Shown here one piece after another: positions 29,465-38,743 of a stretch of 64,000 bases of DNA; positions within the stretch are counted from its first letter, which is position 1; every line of letters starts with the position of its first letter. Made by a program: the position numbers and the translations under genes. The notes under the pieces are model-generated. The model had not been told where the DNA came from. It did not search any database and saw only the letters and a program-made list of their open reading frames with translations. The stretch covers positions 1 to 64,000 of the forward strand of contig NZ_BMED01000003.1 in NCBI RefSeq assembly GCF_014636315.1, given 5' to 3'. Source of the stretch: Parundibacterium terreum (GTDB lineage: Bacteria > Pseudomonadota > Gammaproteobacteria > Burkholderiales > Burkholderiaceae_D).

Positions 29465-29749
29465 GCTTGGTATTGCTAAGCTTGCACTTTCTATCACAGA
29501 TGGTAGTGCGGGCTACGCAGAGCGTGCTCATTCTGTAGTTGTCCGGCCAAGATATGCCGGGCCGGTGTGACAAATTGTATCGGACGTGTAAGTTCTGGCG
29601 GGTAATAGCGACTGATGAGAAACTATTTATGCTCTCGGGCATCGAATAGCTTCACTGTTCATCTACTTGGATTTTTATAGAACTTGCTTTGCCGTGAGCC
29701 GCGTCGGTTTGCATGGCATACAAGGTACTTAATGCATACCGGAGTCATC
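29465..29749. other. Spacer between ccsA and msrP
   Basis: This 285-bp spacer contains a CCGGCC (29543-29548) / GGCCGG (29560-29565) hairpin with an 11-nt loop and no T-run, which may mark the end of the ccsA transcript. The rest should include the msrP promoter, but no convincing boxes were found. Confidence 0.35.
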
Positions 29750-30730
29750 ATGCTGATCAAACGTAGCCCCAATGGAATCGACCTTCCGTACCCTTCCGAA
29801 ATCACGCCGCGCGAAATTTATGAATCGCGCCGCGATTTCATCCGCCAACTGGCGGTAGGTTCCATCGCCAGCGGTGCTCTGCTGGAACTGGCCGGCCGTG
29901 AGGCGTATGCGCAGACGCCCGGCGCGACTAAGCTGGCCGCTGCCGCCAATCCCGCTTATATGCTGATAGAAAAAAAGACCGCATATAAGGATGCCACTAC
30001 CTACAATAATTTCTACGAATTCGGTACCGACAAAGCGGAACCCGCACAAAATGCAGGAACGCTGAAGACGCGCCCATGGTCGATATCGATCGAGGGCGAG
30101 GTCAAGAAACCGATGACACTGGATATCGACAGCCTGATGAAGCTGGCGCCTATGGAAGAGCGTGTTTACCGCCTGCGTTGCGTTGAGGGCTGGTCGATGG
30201 TGATACCGTGGATAGGGTATTCGCTGTCCAATCTGATCAAAAAGGCTGAGCCGACCGGCAACGCGAAATTCATCGAGTTCGTGACCCTGGAAGACAAGAA
30301 GCAGATGCCGGGGCAGCGTCGTGCTGTGCTGGAGTGGCCTTACGTGGAGGGGCTGCGCATGGATGAGGCCAACCATCCGCTGGCGTTGCTGACCTTCGGC
30401 ATGTATGGCGAAGTGCTGCCCAACCAGAATGGCGCGCCGGTACGCATTATCGTGCCTTGGAAATACGGTTTCAAATCGGTTAAATCCATCGTCAAGATAC
30501 GCTTCAGCAAGGAGCAGCCCAAGACTGCATGGAATCTCGCAGCTGCCAATGAATACGGTTTTTATTCGAATGTGAATCCGGACGTGGATCACCCGCGCTG
30601 GTCGCAGGCGACCGAACGCCGCATCGGCGAGGATGGGATTTTTACCAAGAAACGCAAGACGCTGATGTTCAACGGCTACAACGAAGTGGCGCCGCTGTAT
30701 GCGGGCATGGACTTGAAGAAGTTTTATTGA
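29750..30730 (+). CDS. msrP: Methionine sulfoxide reductase catalytic subunit MsrP (YedY)
   Basis: The 326-residue molybdoenzyme has a Tat signal peptide with the twin arginine SRRDFIRQL (about residues 32-40) and an AYA-Q cleavage site. Cys144 in YRLRCVEGW is the molybdenum ligand. MsrP repairs oxidised methionine in periplasmic proteins with electrons from MsrQ. The start is ATG at 29750 behind CCGGAG. The longer frame from 29684 adds residues without family match. It is followed by msrQ after 38 nt. Confidence 0.95.
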   Translation: MLIKRSPNGIDLPYPSEITPREIYESRRDFIRQLAVGSIASGALLELAGREAYAQTPGATKLAAAANPAYMLIEKKTAYKDATTYNNFYEFGTDKAEPAQNAGTLKTRPWSISIEGEVKKPMTLDIDSLMKLAPMEERVYRLRCVEGWSMVIPWIGYSLSNLIKKAEPTGNAKFIEFVTLEDKKQMPGQRRAVLEWPYVEGLRMDEANHPLALLTFGMYGEVLPNQNGAPVRIIVPWKYGFKSVKSIVKIRFSKEQPKTAWNLAAANEYGFYSNVNPDVDHPRWSQATERRIGEDGIFTKKRKTLMFNGYNEVAPLYAGMDLKKFY

Positions 30731-30768
30731 GCCGCTAACGGCTTGCCCACATTCTTGCCCATCACATC

Positions 30769-31398
30769 ATGATCAATCCTACCCCCAAGCAAATCAGCAT
30801 CCTGAAAAGCATACTGTTTGTGCTGGCGCTGTTGCCTTTTGTCCGGCTGGTGGCGTTTGTGTTCCTGGACAGGCTGGGCGCCAATCCGGTTGAATTCATT
30901 ACTCGCAATACCGGCGACTGGACGCTGTATTTCCTGTGCATCACCTTGGGTGTGACGCCGCTGCGCAAACTGAGCAAGTGGAACTGGCTGATCAAGCTGC
31001 GGCGCATGATAGGCCTGTATGCCTTCTTTTATGCGACGCTGCATTTCACCACTTTTCTGTGGTTCGATCATTTCTTCGATGTTGCTGAAATGTGGAAGGA
31101 TGTTGTCAAACGGCCCTTCATCACGGTCGGCTTCATCGCTTTTGTCTTGCTGATTCCACTGGCTGTCACCAGCACCAATGGCATGGTCAAGCGCCTGGGT
31201 GGCAAACGCTGGTTGTGGATACACAGGCTGGTGTATCTGATCGCCCCGCTGGGTATCTTGCATTACTTCTGGATGAAGGCGGGCAAGCATGATTTTGCCC
31301 AGCCCTTCCTGTTTGGCGCCATCGTTGCTGCGTTGCTGGCACTACGGCTGGTATGGCGCTGGCAAGGCAAACGCGTGCAACAGCGGGCGGCGGCGTAG
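30769..31398 (+). CDS. msrQ: Haem-binding membrane subunit MsrQ (YedZ)
   Basis: The 209-residue membrane protein has about six helices of the ferric reductase-like type, with conserved histidines in FYATLHFTTFLW, WLWIHRLVYLIAPLGILHYFW. It binds haem b and passes electrons from the quinone pool to MsrP. Arginine-rich loops such as KLRRMIGLYAF precede the helices. It is the partner of the preceding msrP gene. Confidence 0.94.
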   Translation: MINPTPKQISILKSILFVLALLPFVRLVAFVFLDRLGANPVEFITRNTGDWTLYFLCITLGVTPLRKLSKWNWLIKLRRMIGLYAFFYATLHFTTFLWFDHFFDVAEMWKDVVKRPFITVGFIAFVLLIPLAVTSTNGMVKRLGGKRWLWIHRLVYLIAPLGILHYFWMKAGKHDFAQPFLFGAIVAALLALRLVWRWQGKRVQQRAAA

Positions 31399-31454
31399 CT
31401 TTATATCGCCAATGCGCTCGCTGCTTACGCTATCGAACCAGTGCCTGCTGTATT

Positions 31455-32189
31455 TTATTGATAACGCATAGTCAGACCGATCCCCAGCCTTTTCTCTGTA
31501 TTGCCGGCAATGCGCTCGCGCCGGATGCCCACGTCCAGATCCATATTGGTATTGGGTGAGTAGATGATGCCGCCCAGCAAATAGACGGGCCGGCTGGAAA
31601 CCGCTTTGCTGTCTGCCTGCGTGAAGCCGGTGTCGACAGTCAGCGTCCATTTTGCATTGGCCTGATACATGACGGCCGTTGAGGCGCGCCACACCATCTT
31701 GCGATTCTCCGCTCTGTCCTCGCTATGCTGATAGCGGCTTGCAGTCAGCATCAGATTGCCGTGTACGGTCCATGCGGAACGGGTGTAGCTGTCTATCAAG
31801 CCCATGTCCAGGCTGTAGCGCCCTTGTCCTATTCCCCGCTGCTGATTTCCGCTAGGCAAAAATAACGCAGCCTTAAACGCCAGCAAATGCCCGAGATATT
31901 CCTTGAATTGCCATTTGCCGCCGGCTGACACATCGGCAATGCCGGATGGCCGGGATAAATTCATGGGCAGGTTGAGAAACGCGTCCAGATCGTCGTTGAC
32001 GCCATACGTATAGGTGATATCTCCGACCTGCACTCGCTCCCCCTGGAAACGGACACTATCAGTATTCAGTTCCAGTTGCTGCTTGTCCTTGCCTTGTACC
32101 ACGCTGTCATCCGAACTCAGAGGATGCGCTGCAAACGCCGATTTGATCAGTAAACCCAAAATAAGTAAGATGGCAGACTTGCTTTTCAT
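31455..32189 (-). CDS. Putative outer-membrane protein, MetA phenol-degradation-like family
   Basis: The 244-residue protein has a signal peptide (about residues 1-20, MKSKSAILLILGLLIKSAFA). It then shows alternating strands with an aromatic C-terminal end (GIGLTMRYQ), as in outer-membrane beta barrels. The pattern GDITYTYGVNDDLDAFLNLP resembles the MetA-pathway phenol degradation protein family. Substrate and role are unknown. The start is the ATG at 32189, with GGGAGAAA upstream. It is divergent from the acyltransferase gene. It lies alone, with no degradation genes nearby. Confidence 0.65.
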   Translation of the reverse strand: MKSKSAILLILGLLIKSAFAAHPLSSDDSVVQGKDKQQLELNTDSVRFQGERVQVGDITYTYGVNDDLDAFLNLPMNLSRPSGIADVSAGGKWQFKEYLGHLLAFKAALFLPSGNQQRGIGQGRYSLDMGLIDSYTRSAWTVHGNLMLTASRYQHSEDRAENRKMVWRASTAVMYQANAKWTLTVDTGFTQADSKAVSSRPVYLLGGIIYSPNTNMDLDVGIRRERIAGNTEKRLGIGLTMRYQ

Positions 32190-32233
32190 TATTATTTTCT
32201 CCCCATGGTTTGGGGTAATCATAATCAAAATTT

Positions 32234-32866
32234 ATGACAGCATTTCTACTTCGTGAACAGGAAGCGCCTAGCAGGTTGCAGCGGTCGGCATTGAGAATAT
32301 TGGGCTGGATAGGCTGGCGGGTCAGGTTTCAAGCCTTGCCGGGGCCGCGTGGCGTGGTGATAGTTTATCCACATACCTCCAACTGGGACGTACCTGTTGG
32401 TATTTTGGCAAAATGGGGGATAGGCCTGCCGTTTCGCTTTGTTGCCAAGGCTTCCCTATTCGAAGGCTTGACGGGAGCGACGGTGGGACGTTTGCTGCGT
32501 CGCCTGGGCGGCGAGCCGATAGAGCGGGGTATTGCCACCGGATCCATTTCGCGCCTGGCCGACAAGATCAATGCATCCGACTGGTTCTGGCTGGCGATTA
32601 CTCCTGAGGGCACACGCAGCTACAAGGAATACTGGCGTAGCGGTTTTTACCATATCGCGCTGGCGGCTAAACTGCCTGTCGGTTGCGCCCGCTTCGATTA
32701 TGCAAAAAAAGAAATTGCGCTGGTGGACTATATCCAGCTGAGCGGCAATATGGAGCAGGATATGGAGGCCATCCGATTGCTCTATGCAGGCACGCAGGGT
32801 TTGCGCCCCGAGCTGGCTTCCGCGATTGCCCTGCGTCCGGACGAAACCTCAAAAAAGCCGGTTTGA
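32234..32866 (+). CDS. 1-acylglycerol-3-phosphate acyltransferase-like protein
   Basis: The 210-residue protein has the acyltransferase motifs HTSNWD (HX4D, near residue 47) and TPEGTR (near residue 123) of the PlsC family. No long membrane helix is seen beyond the N-terminal amphipathic part. It could acylate lysophosphatidate or a related lysolipid. The ATG at 32234 has no strong ribosome binding site. The gene converges on lptM, with 10 bp between the stops. Confidence 0.8.
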   Translation: MTAFLLREQEAPSRLQRSALRILGWIGWRVRFQALPGPRGVVIVYPHTSNWDVPVGILAKWGIGLPFRFVAKASLFEGLTGATVGRLLRRLGGEPIERGIATGSISRLADKINASDWFWLAITPEGTRSYKEYWRSGFYHIALAAKLPVGCARFDYAKKEIALVDYIQLSGNMEQDMEAIRLLYAGTQGLRPELASAIALRPDETSKKPV

Positions 32867-32876
32867 TCAGGCAGAC

Positions 32877-33095
32877 TTAATTGTCCTTGTCTTCTACCGG
32901 AGGCGGGGCTGGCGTAACAGGTGCGGAAACATCAGCAGGCACATTCGATGGCGTGCTCACGGGCTGCGTCTTGCTTGTGGCTATCCCCGCCGGCTTCTTG
33001 GGGAGGTAAAGGGGGCCTCGCTGGCCGCATGCGCTCAGGCTGAGGAGGGCAAGGCTAAGTAAGGCTATTGCCGGGGTAGGGGTATGCGTCTTCAA
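32877..33095 (-). CDS. lptM: LPS translocon lipoprotein LptM (YifL-type)
   Basis: The small lipoprotein has a signal peptide ending in the lipobox LSAC, followed directly by GQRGPLYLPKK, the conserved LptM signature, and a proline-rich tail (about 40 residues). In E. coli LptM helps assembly of the LptD translocon. The start is uncertain: TTG at 33095 gives a 72-residue protein and GTG at 33107 gives 76 residues. It is divergent from cyaY, as is usual. lysA, which normally follows, is replaced here by the convergent acyltransferase gene. Confidence 0.82.
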   Translation of the reverse strand: MKTHTPTPAIALLSLALLSLSACGQRGPLYLPKKPAGIATSKTQPVSTPSNVPADVSAPVTPAPPPVEDKDN

Positions 33096-33146
33096 AATGG
33101 CTAACACCGTATAGAATGGCGGTTTATCAATGCGGTGGAGTGTAGC

Positions 33147-33467
33147 ATGACTGAAACAGAATTTTTGAGCCTGGCAGATGTGACTTTGCGCCAGATCGAG
33201 GATGCCTTTGACAGGGCATATCAAAATGATACCTTGGACATAGAGTGCAGCCGCAGCGGCAATGTGCTGGAAATCGAATTTATCGATAACGGCTCCAAGC
33301 TCATCGTCAACAGCCAGGCACCGATGCAAGAGATGTGGGTTGCTGCCCGCTCTGGCGGCTTTCACTATAAATATGACGGCCAGAAATGGCTGAATACCCG
33401 TGACGGCTCCGAATTGTTTGCGACTCTGGCCGGGATTGCGCAAGACCAGGGCGGTGGCGCCCTATAG
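33147..33467 (+). CDS. cyaY: Frataxin-like iron donor protein CyaY
   Basis: The 106-residue protein has the frataxin fold: an acidic first helix (EFLSLADVTLRQIEDAFD) with iron-binding acidic residues, then the strands IEFIDNGSKLIVNSQAPMQEMWVAARSGGFHY. CyaY binds iron and modulates iron-sulfur cluster assembly with IscS. The ATG at 33147 follows GTGGAG; a GTG at 33135 lies inside this site. It diverges from lptM. Confidence 0.94.
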   Translation: MTETEFLSLADVTLRQIEDAFDRAYQNDTLDIECSRSGNVLEIEFIDNGSKLIVNSQAPMQEMWVAARSGGFHYKYDGQKWLNTRDGSELFATLAGIAQDQGGGAL

Positions 33468-33488
33468 GCGAAATAAGCCTCTGTAAAT

Positions 33489-33526
33489 AAAAAAGCCTGC
33501 TGTGAAATCTCGCAGCAGGCTTTTTT
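33489..33526. terminator. Bidirectional terminator between cyaY and mrcA
   Basis: GCCTGCTG (33495-33502) pairs with CAGCAGGC (33513-33520), with a run of A on the left and six T residues on the right. The two genes converge on it, so it can serve both. Confidence 0.88.
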
Positions 33527-33539
33527 CATTTCCGCAAAT

Positions 33540-35885
33540 CTAGTTCGTATTGTTGGAGTTTTCTTCGGTGACCGATGCCGGAGCCTCGGTATCTCCCAGG
33601 CTATGTATGCTGGCCGACGGAGGGTTCTCTGCATAGAAGAAATCGCCTTCCGCCTGGATAATGCCCGGCGGAACCGGCCTTTCTTCCATTGGTATGCCCT
33701 TCAAGGCCTGCTGCATGAAGCCTATCCAGATCGGCAAAGCCAGGCCGCCGCCGGTTTCCCGGTTACCCAGGTTACGCGGCTGGTCGAAACCTATCCAGGC
33801 AATCCCCACCAGCTTGGCCTGGTAGCCTGCAAACCAGGCGTCAAAGGAATCATTGGTCGTGCCTGTCTTGCCGGCCAGGTCGGTACGCTTCAGCACCATG
33901 GCCTTGGCGGCAGTGCCGTACCTGACCACATCCTTCAGCATGCTGTCCATCAGGAAGGCATTGCGTTCGTCAATGACACGATTGCCTTCGTCGCCGGCTT
34001 TTTCCGGAGCGGCTGCTGTCAGCACCTTGCCGGTGCTATCGGTAATTTTTGAAATCAGATAGGGATTGATCTTGTAGCCGCCATTGGCGAATACCGCATA
34101 GGCCCCGGCCATCTGCAGCGGAGTGACTGCGCCCGCACCCAGGGCCAGGGTCAGGTAAGGAGGGTTTTTCTCAGGCAGGAAGCCGAAGCGGGTCGTGTAT
34201 TCCTGTCCATATTTCGCGCCGACTTTATGCAGGATACGGATGGAGATCATGTTCTTGGATTTGGTCAAACCCTTGCGCATGGTCATCGGACCTTCGTATT
34301 TGCCGTCGTAATTCTTGGGCTCCCAAGCCTGGCCGCCGGTTTGGCCGGAATCGAAGCTAATCGGCGCATCATTGATGATCGTGGCCGGCGACAGACCTTT
34401 TTCCAGTGACGAGGAATAAATGAAAGGCTTGAAGCTGGAGCCCGGCTGGCGCCATGCCTGCGTCACATGGTTAAACTTGTTCATGTTGTAGTCGAAACCG
34501 CCGACCAGTGCCCGGATAGCGCCATCGGTAGTGCTGGCCGCAACGAAGGCTGACTGCACCTCGGGTATTTGCGTGATATTCCAGTTTTTACCTTCCTGCA
34601 TGACACGGATGACTGCACCACGCTGGATGCGCTTGTTGGCAGGCGCATTATTCGACAGGCCGCTCGCGCCGAATGTCAGGCCGGGGCCGGTGATTTGTAT
34701 CTCCTCGCCGGAGGACAATACCGCCCTGACCAGCTTGGGTGAGGCTTCCAGCACCATGGCGGCAATAATGTCGTCGCTGTCGCCATGCTCCGCCAGTTCT
34801 TTTTCGATGGCTTCGTCGGCTGCTTCCTTGCCCTTTGGTATTTCTATGATGGCTTCAGGGCCGCGGTAAGGATGGCGTTTTTCATATTCCATCACTCCTT
34901 TGCGCAGGGACAGGTAGGCCGCATCCTGGTCAGCCTTGGTGATCGTGGTGTATACGTTCAGGCCGCGAGTGTAAGTCTCTTCTTTGAACTGCTCATAGAC
35001 CAACTGCCTGGCCATCTCGGCGACATATTCTGCATGGATGCCAAACTCGGCACTGTCTGTCTTGATATGCAATTCTTCAGTCCTGGCATTCTCGTACTGC
35101 GCTTCCGTGATATAGCCCAGTTGCTTCATGCGCAGCAGGATGTATTGCTGGCGCACTGCAGCCCGCTTGGGATTGGCGACAGGATTGTAGGCGGAGGGAG
35201 CCTTAGGGAGGCCCGCCAGCATCGCCGCCTCGGCAACGCTGATGTCCTGCAGTTTTTTGCCGAAATAGATCTGCGCCGCAGAAGAAAAACCATAAGCGCG
35301 CTGGCCCAGGTAAATCTGGTTCATGTAGATCTCCAGAATCTGGTCCTTGCTCAGATTTTGCTCTATCTTCCAGGCCAGCAGGATTTCATAGATTTTACGT
35401 TTGAAGGTTTGCTCGCTCGAAAGGAAGAAGTTGCGCGCTACCTGTTGAGTAATCGTTGATGCGCCTTGTTTGGCGCCGCCGGTCAGATTGTGCAGCGCTG
35501 CGCGGGTGATGCCCAGGTAATCGACACCGCCGTGTTCGTAGAAGCGGTCATCTTCGATGGCCAGCACGGCTTTTTTCATCACATCGGGGATTTCATTGAA
35601 ACGGACTACATTGCGCCGTTCTTCGCCGAATTCTGCGATCAGCATGTTGTCCGCAGTAAATACCCGTAATGGCATCTTGGGCCTGTAGCTGGTGATGGAG
35701 TCCAGCTCAGGCAAATTGGGATAGGCCATCGTTAATGCAAAACCGACAATTAATGCTCCCGCCAAAACCAGGCCCAAGAACAGTCCGCCGGTGCCGAGCA
35801 GGATGCGTAGTGCCAGATTGCCTTTTTTTGCGGGTGAGGCTTGTTTTTCCGGTTTGCTGGAAGAGGGTGGAGCTTTGGCTGGCAT
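33540..35885 (-). CDS. mrcA: Penicillin-binding protein 1A
   Basis: The 781-residue bifunctional peptidoglycan synthase has an N-terminal membrane anchor (about residues 25-55), a glycosyltransferase domain with EDDRFYEHGGVDYLG and a transpeptidase domain. The transpeptidase motifs are SSFKPFIYSS (active serine), SKN in LTKSKNMISIR and KTGTTNDSFDAW. It polymerises and crosslinks cell wall glycan strands. The ATG at 35885 is preferred; a GTG at 35918 would add 11 residues. It diverges from the pilMNOPQ operon, the common pairing in proteobacteria. Confidence 0.95.
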   Translation of the reverse strand: MPAKAPPSSSKPEKQASPAKKGNLALRILLGTGGLFLGLVLAGALIVGFALTMAYPNLPELDSITSYRPKMPLRVFTADNMLIAEFGEERRNVVRFNEIPDVMKKAVLAIEDDRFYEHGGVDYLGITRAALHNLTGGAKQGASTITQQVARNFFLSSEQTFKRKIYEILLAWKIEQNLSKDQILEIYMNQIYLGQRAYGFSSAAQIYFGKKLQDISVAEAAMLAGLPKAPSAYNPVANPKRAAVRQQYILLRMKQLGYITEAQYENARTEELHIKTDSAEFGIHAEYVAEMARQLVYEQFKEETYTRGLNVYTTITKADQDAAYLSLRKGVMEYEKRHPYRGPEAIIEIPKGKEAADEAIEKELAEHGDSDDIIAAMVLEASPKLVRAVLSSGEEIQITGPGLTFGASGLSNNAPANKRIQRGAVIRVMQEGKNWNITQIPEVQSAFVAASTTDGAIRALVGGFDYNMNKFNHVTQAWRQPGSSFKPFIYSSSLEKGLSPATIINDAPISFDSGQTGGQAWEPKNYDGKYEGPMTMRKGLTKSKNMISIRILHKVGAKYGQEYTTRFGFLPEKNPPYLTLALGAGAVTPLQMAGAYAVFANGGYKINPYLISKITDSTGKVLTAAAPEKAGDEGNRVIDERNAFLMDSMLKDVVRYGTAAKAMVLKRTDLAGKTGTTNDSFDAWFAGYQAKLVGIAWIGFDQPRNLGNRETGGGLALPIWIGFMQQALKGIPMEERPVPPGIIQAEGDFFYAENPPSASIHSLGDTEAPASVTEENSNNTN

Positions 35886-36381
35886 AAAAAGCAATTTCAG
35901 GAAAGTTGATCGCAGCACGCATTATAACTTTAGCTGCATGGTGCTTAGGAATGTACCGGGATAGTACTGAGGTTTGCCTGAAAACGTGGCAATTTACGCC
36001 TCTTTTGGGCCGAAGTGGGGAAATGGCAACGCATTATGGTAGTGCTGGATGGAAAGTGCTTTACACAGTCGGAAAGTTATTGCTAGGATTTAATGTAAGC
36101 TTGGATAATTGTCTGCTAAATAGCGGTTTTTAAAAGAAATTTTGCCATTCCGAAAAATGCGGAAGGTCCAATTTAGTTCTTTATTGCAATAAAAATCAGC
36201 ATTTAAAAACAGCTACATGCTTTTCGTGGTTTTATAGAAACGGCGTAATCAATCGGTAGCAAAAAACTGACATAGTCGCGAAGTTCTCGCATATTTATGT
36301 GGCCAATGCGGTTCCGCTGCCGTTCGTGCAGTAGAATATTGATCAGAAGAAATAAAATGGCGTTTTTATGAGGGGATATCC
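35886..36381. other. Divergent spacer between mrcA and pilM
   Basis: This 496-bp, relatively AT-rich region must hold the promoters of mrcA (leftward) and of pilMNOPQ (rightward). No -35/-10 pair is convincing. It contains a perfect 14-bp palindrome, TTTATTGCAATAAA (36180-36193), about 190 bp before pilM, and a pyrimidine-rich stretch. No credible ORF is seen. Confidence 0.4.
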
Positions 36382-37461
36382 TTGGCTCTAGATCTGGCAT
36401 CATTGCTCGGCAGAAGAAATCCACCATTAATTGGTTTGGATATCAGCACTTCTGGCATCAAGCTCGTCGAGCTGTCCCTGGGGGCAAACAGTAATTACAA
36501 GCTGGAACGTTACGGTTCCGAGCCTTTGCCGCGTGGCGCCGTCGTGGACGGCAATATTGAAAATATTGAACAAGTCTCCGAGGCGATTCGCCGCGTTATC
36601 AAGAAAAGCGGCACGAATGTTAAAAATGCAGCGCTGGCCATGCCGGCTTCTGCTGTCATCACCAAGAAAATCATCCTGGCAGCGCATCTGAGTGAGCAGG
36701 CGCTGGAGGTGCAGGTTGAGTCAGAGGCAAATCAATACATTCCATTTGCGATGGATGAGGTGAGCCTGGATTTTTGCGTACTGGGGCCAGTTGCCAATTC
36801 CGAGGAAGATATCGAGGTTTTGCTGGCAGCATCCCGCAAAGAAAAAATCGAGGACCGTGTAGCTGTTATTGAGGCAGCCGGCATGCAGGCCAAGGTCATG
36901 GATATTGAATCCTATGCGGCCAGAGCGGCTATCGACAGGCTGATAGAGCAGCAGCCGAACGCCGGTCAGGACCAGATTTATGCCTTGTTCCAGATCGGTG
37001 CTAAAACCACTTATATCTCCATATTGCTGAATGGGCAGGTCATTTATGAGCGTGACCAGCAATTCGGCGGCAGCCAACTGACGCAGGATATCGTGCGCAA
37101 CTATGGTTTGTCGTTCGAAGAGGCCGAGGCGAAGAAAAAGATCGGCGATCTGCCGGACAGCTATGAAATGGAGCTGGTGGAGCCCTTCCTGGAGAGTGCT
37201 GCGCTCGAGGTTACTCGCGCGATACAGTTCTTTTTTACTTCCACACCCTATACCCGCGTTGACCAGATTTTCCTGGCCGGCGGCTGCGCTGTGATTCCTG
37301 GCCTGGTTGATATCGTTGCCGAGCGCACCAAAATCTCCACGACGGTTGTCAGCCCTTTCAAAGGTATGGATATTTCCTCCAATGTGAACGAGAAATGGCT
37401 GCGCAATGATGCACCTTCCTACCTGGTTGCCTGTGGACTGGCGATGCGGAGATTTGGCTGA
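36382..37461 (+). CDS. pilM: Type IV pilus inner-membrane platform protein PilM
   Basis: The 359-residue cytoplasmic, actin-like protein begins with the PilM pattern PPLIGLDISTSGIKLVELS and carries the ATPase-fold segments ALFQIGAKTTYISI and FLAGGCAVIPGL. It binds the N-terminus of PilN. The start is TTG at 36382 behind AGGGGATAT; no in-frame ATG is better placed. It is the first gene of the operon that builds the pilus alignment complex. Confidence 0.94.
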   Translation: MALDLASLLGRRNPPLIGLDISTSGIKLVELSLGANSNYKLERYGSEPLPRGAVVDGNIENIEQVSEAIRRVIKKSGTNVKNAALAMPASAVITKKIILAAHLSEQALEVQVESEANQYIPFAMDEVSLDFCVLGPVANSEEDIEVLLAASRKEKIEDRVAVIEAAGMQAKVMDIESYAARAAIDRLIEQQPNAGQDQIYALFQIGAKTTYISILLNGQVIYERDQQFGGSQLTQDIVRNYGLSFEEAEAKKKIGDLPDSYEMELVEPFLESAALEVTRAIQFFFTSTPYTRVDQIFLAGGCAVIPGLVDIVAERTKISTTVVSPFKGMDISSNVNEKWLRNDAPSYLVACGLAMRRFG

Positions 37462-38078
37462 TGATAAAAATTAACCTGCTTCCTCACCGCGAAGAGAAGC
37501 GTAAGCAACTCAAGAAGGATTTTTACTCTTTGCTGGCGCTCGCCGCCATCATTGGCGCCTTGATCGTTATTGCTGTCGGCGCGTACTACGCGACGCAGAT
37601 ATCAGCGCAAACCGACCGCAACAATTTCATCAAAGCCGAAAATGCAAAGCTCGATGAAAAAATAAAAGAGGTTGCGAGCCTCAAGCAGGAAATCGACGGC
37701 CTTAAAGCCCGCCAGCAAGCTGTTGAAGATTTGCAGGCTGATCGTAATCAGCCGGTGTATCTGTTGGATGAACTGGTCAAGTTGACTCCTGAAGGCGTTT
37801 ACATCCGTACCTTGAAGCAGGAAGGGCAGCGAGTAGTGTTGACCGGATATGCCCAGTCAAATGAACGTGTGTCCGAATTCTTGCGCAACCTTGGCAACAA
37901 GTCTCCCTGGATGAATAAGCCTGACCTGATAGAAATTAAATCTGCCGGGATCGGACAGGGCAGGGACGCCAAGAAGGTGTTTGACTTTACAGTCAATGTG
38001 GGTATCCAGCGTCCGCGTGAACTTGAGGCCGCATCGGCAAGTAATGCCGCTTCAGCTCCCGCCGTCAACAAACCGTGA
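37461..38078 (+). CDS. pilN: Type IV pilus assembly protein PilN
   Basis: The 205-residue protein starts INLLPHREEKRKQLKKDF, the conserved PilM-binding motif. One membrane helix follows (about residues 20-45, LLALAAIIGALIVIAVGAYYA), then a periplasmic coiled coil and a ferredoxin-like fold. PilN dimerises with PilO. The ATG overlaps the pilM stop by one base. The C-terminal 15 residues are alanine- and serine-rich. Confidence 0.94.
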   Translation: MIKINLLPHREEKRKQLKKDFYSLLALAAIIGALIVIAVGAYYATQISAQTDRNNFIKAENAKLDEKIKEVASLKQEIDGLKARQQAVEDLQADRNQPVYLLDELVKLTPEGVYIRTLKQEGQRVVLTGYAQSNERVSEFLRNLGNKSPWMNKPDLIEIKSAGIGQGRDAKKVFDFTVNVGIQRPRELEAASASNAASAPAVNKP

Positions 38079-38098
38079 AAAAGTGACGAGAGATCAAA

Positions 38099-38743
38099 AT
38101 GGACGTTAAAGAGTTTGGCGAATCAGTCGCTTCGCAATTTCGTGATTTGAATGGCTTGCACCCAGGTTTGTGGCCTTTGGCACCGAGGCTGATGTCTGCA
38201 GTATGTTTGCTGTTCTTTGTTACTTTGGTTGGCTGGTATTTCTATTGGAGCGACCAAACCGATACCCTGGAGCAAGGGCAGCAGGAAGAACTGAAGCTGA
38301 AGGACTCCTATAAGCAAAAAATGCAGCAGGCAATCAGCCTGGATGCATTGAAAGAGCAGAGGAAATTGGTTTTGCAGTACGTTGCGACGATGGAAAAGCA
38401 ATTGCCTAGCAAAGCGGAGATGGATGCTCTGCTGTCGGATATTAACCAGGCAGGTTTGGGACGGGGTTTGCAGTTCGACTTGTTCAAGCCTGGTCAGGCG
38501 CTGGTGAAAGACTATTACGCCGAGCTGCCGATCAATATACGTTTGCTGGGTAATTATCACGATATGGGTGAGTTCGTTAGCGATATTGCTAAATTGCCGC
38601 GTATTGTTACCTTAAATAATCTTGCAGTCTCCAGTGGCAAAGACGGCACCCTCGTATTGGATGTGGTGGCGAAGACCTTCCGTTATCTGGATAAGGATGA
38701 GCTGTCTGCACAGGCTGCGTTGAAAAAAGGGGCGAAGAAATGA
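38099..38743 (+). CDS. pilO: Type IV pilus assembly protein PilO
   Basis: The 214-residue protein has a short cytoplasmic part, one membrane helix (about residues 30-50, RLMSAVCLLFFVTLVGWYFY), a coiled coil and a periplasmic domain with ELPINIRLLGNYHDMGEFV. PilO pairs with PilN and contacts the lipoprotein PilP. It lies 20 nt after pilN and overlaps pilP by 4 nt. Confidence 0.94.
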   Translation: MDVKEFGESVASQFRDLNGLHPGLWPLAPRLMSAVCLLFFVTLVGWYFYWSDQTDTLEQGQQEELKLKDSYKQKMQQAISLDALKEQRKLVLQYVATMEKQLPSKAEMDALLSDINQAGLGRGLQFDLFKPGQALVKDYYAELPINIRLLGNYHDMGEFVSDIAKLPRIVTLNNLAVSSGKDGTLVLDVVAKTFRYLDKDELSAQAALKKGAKK

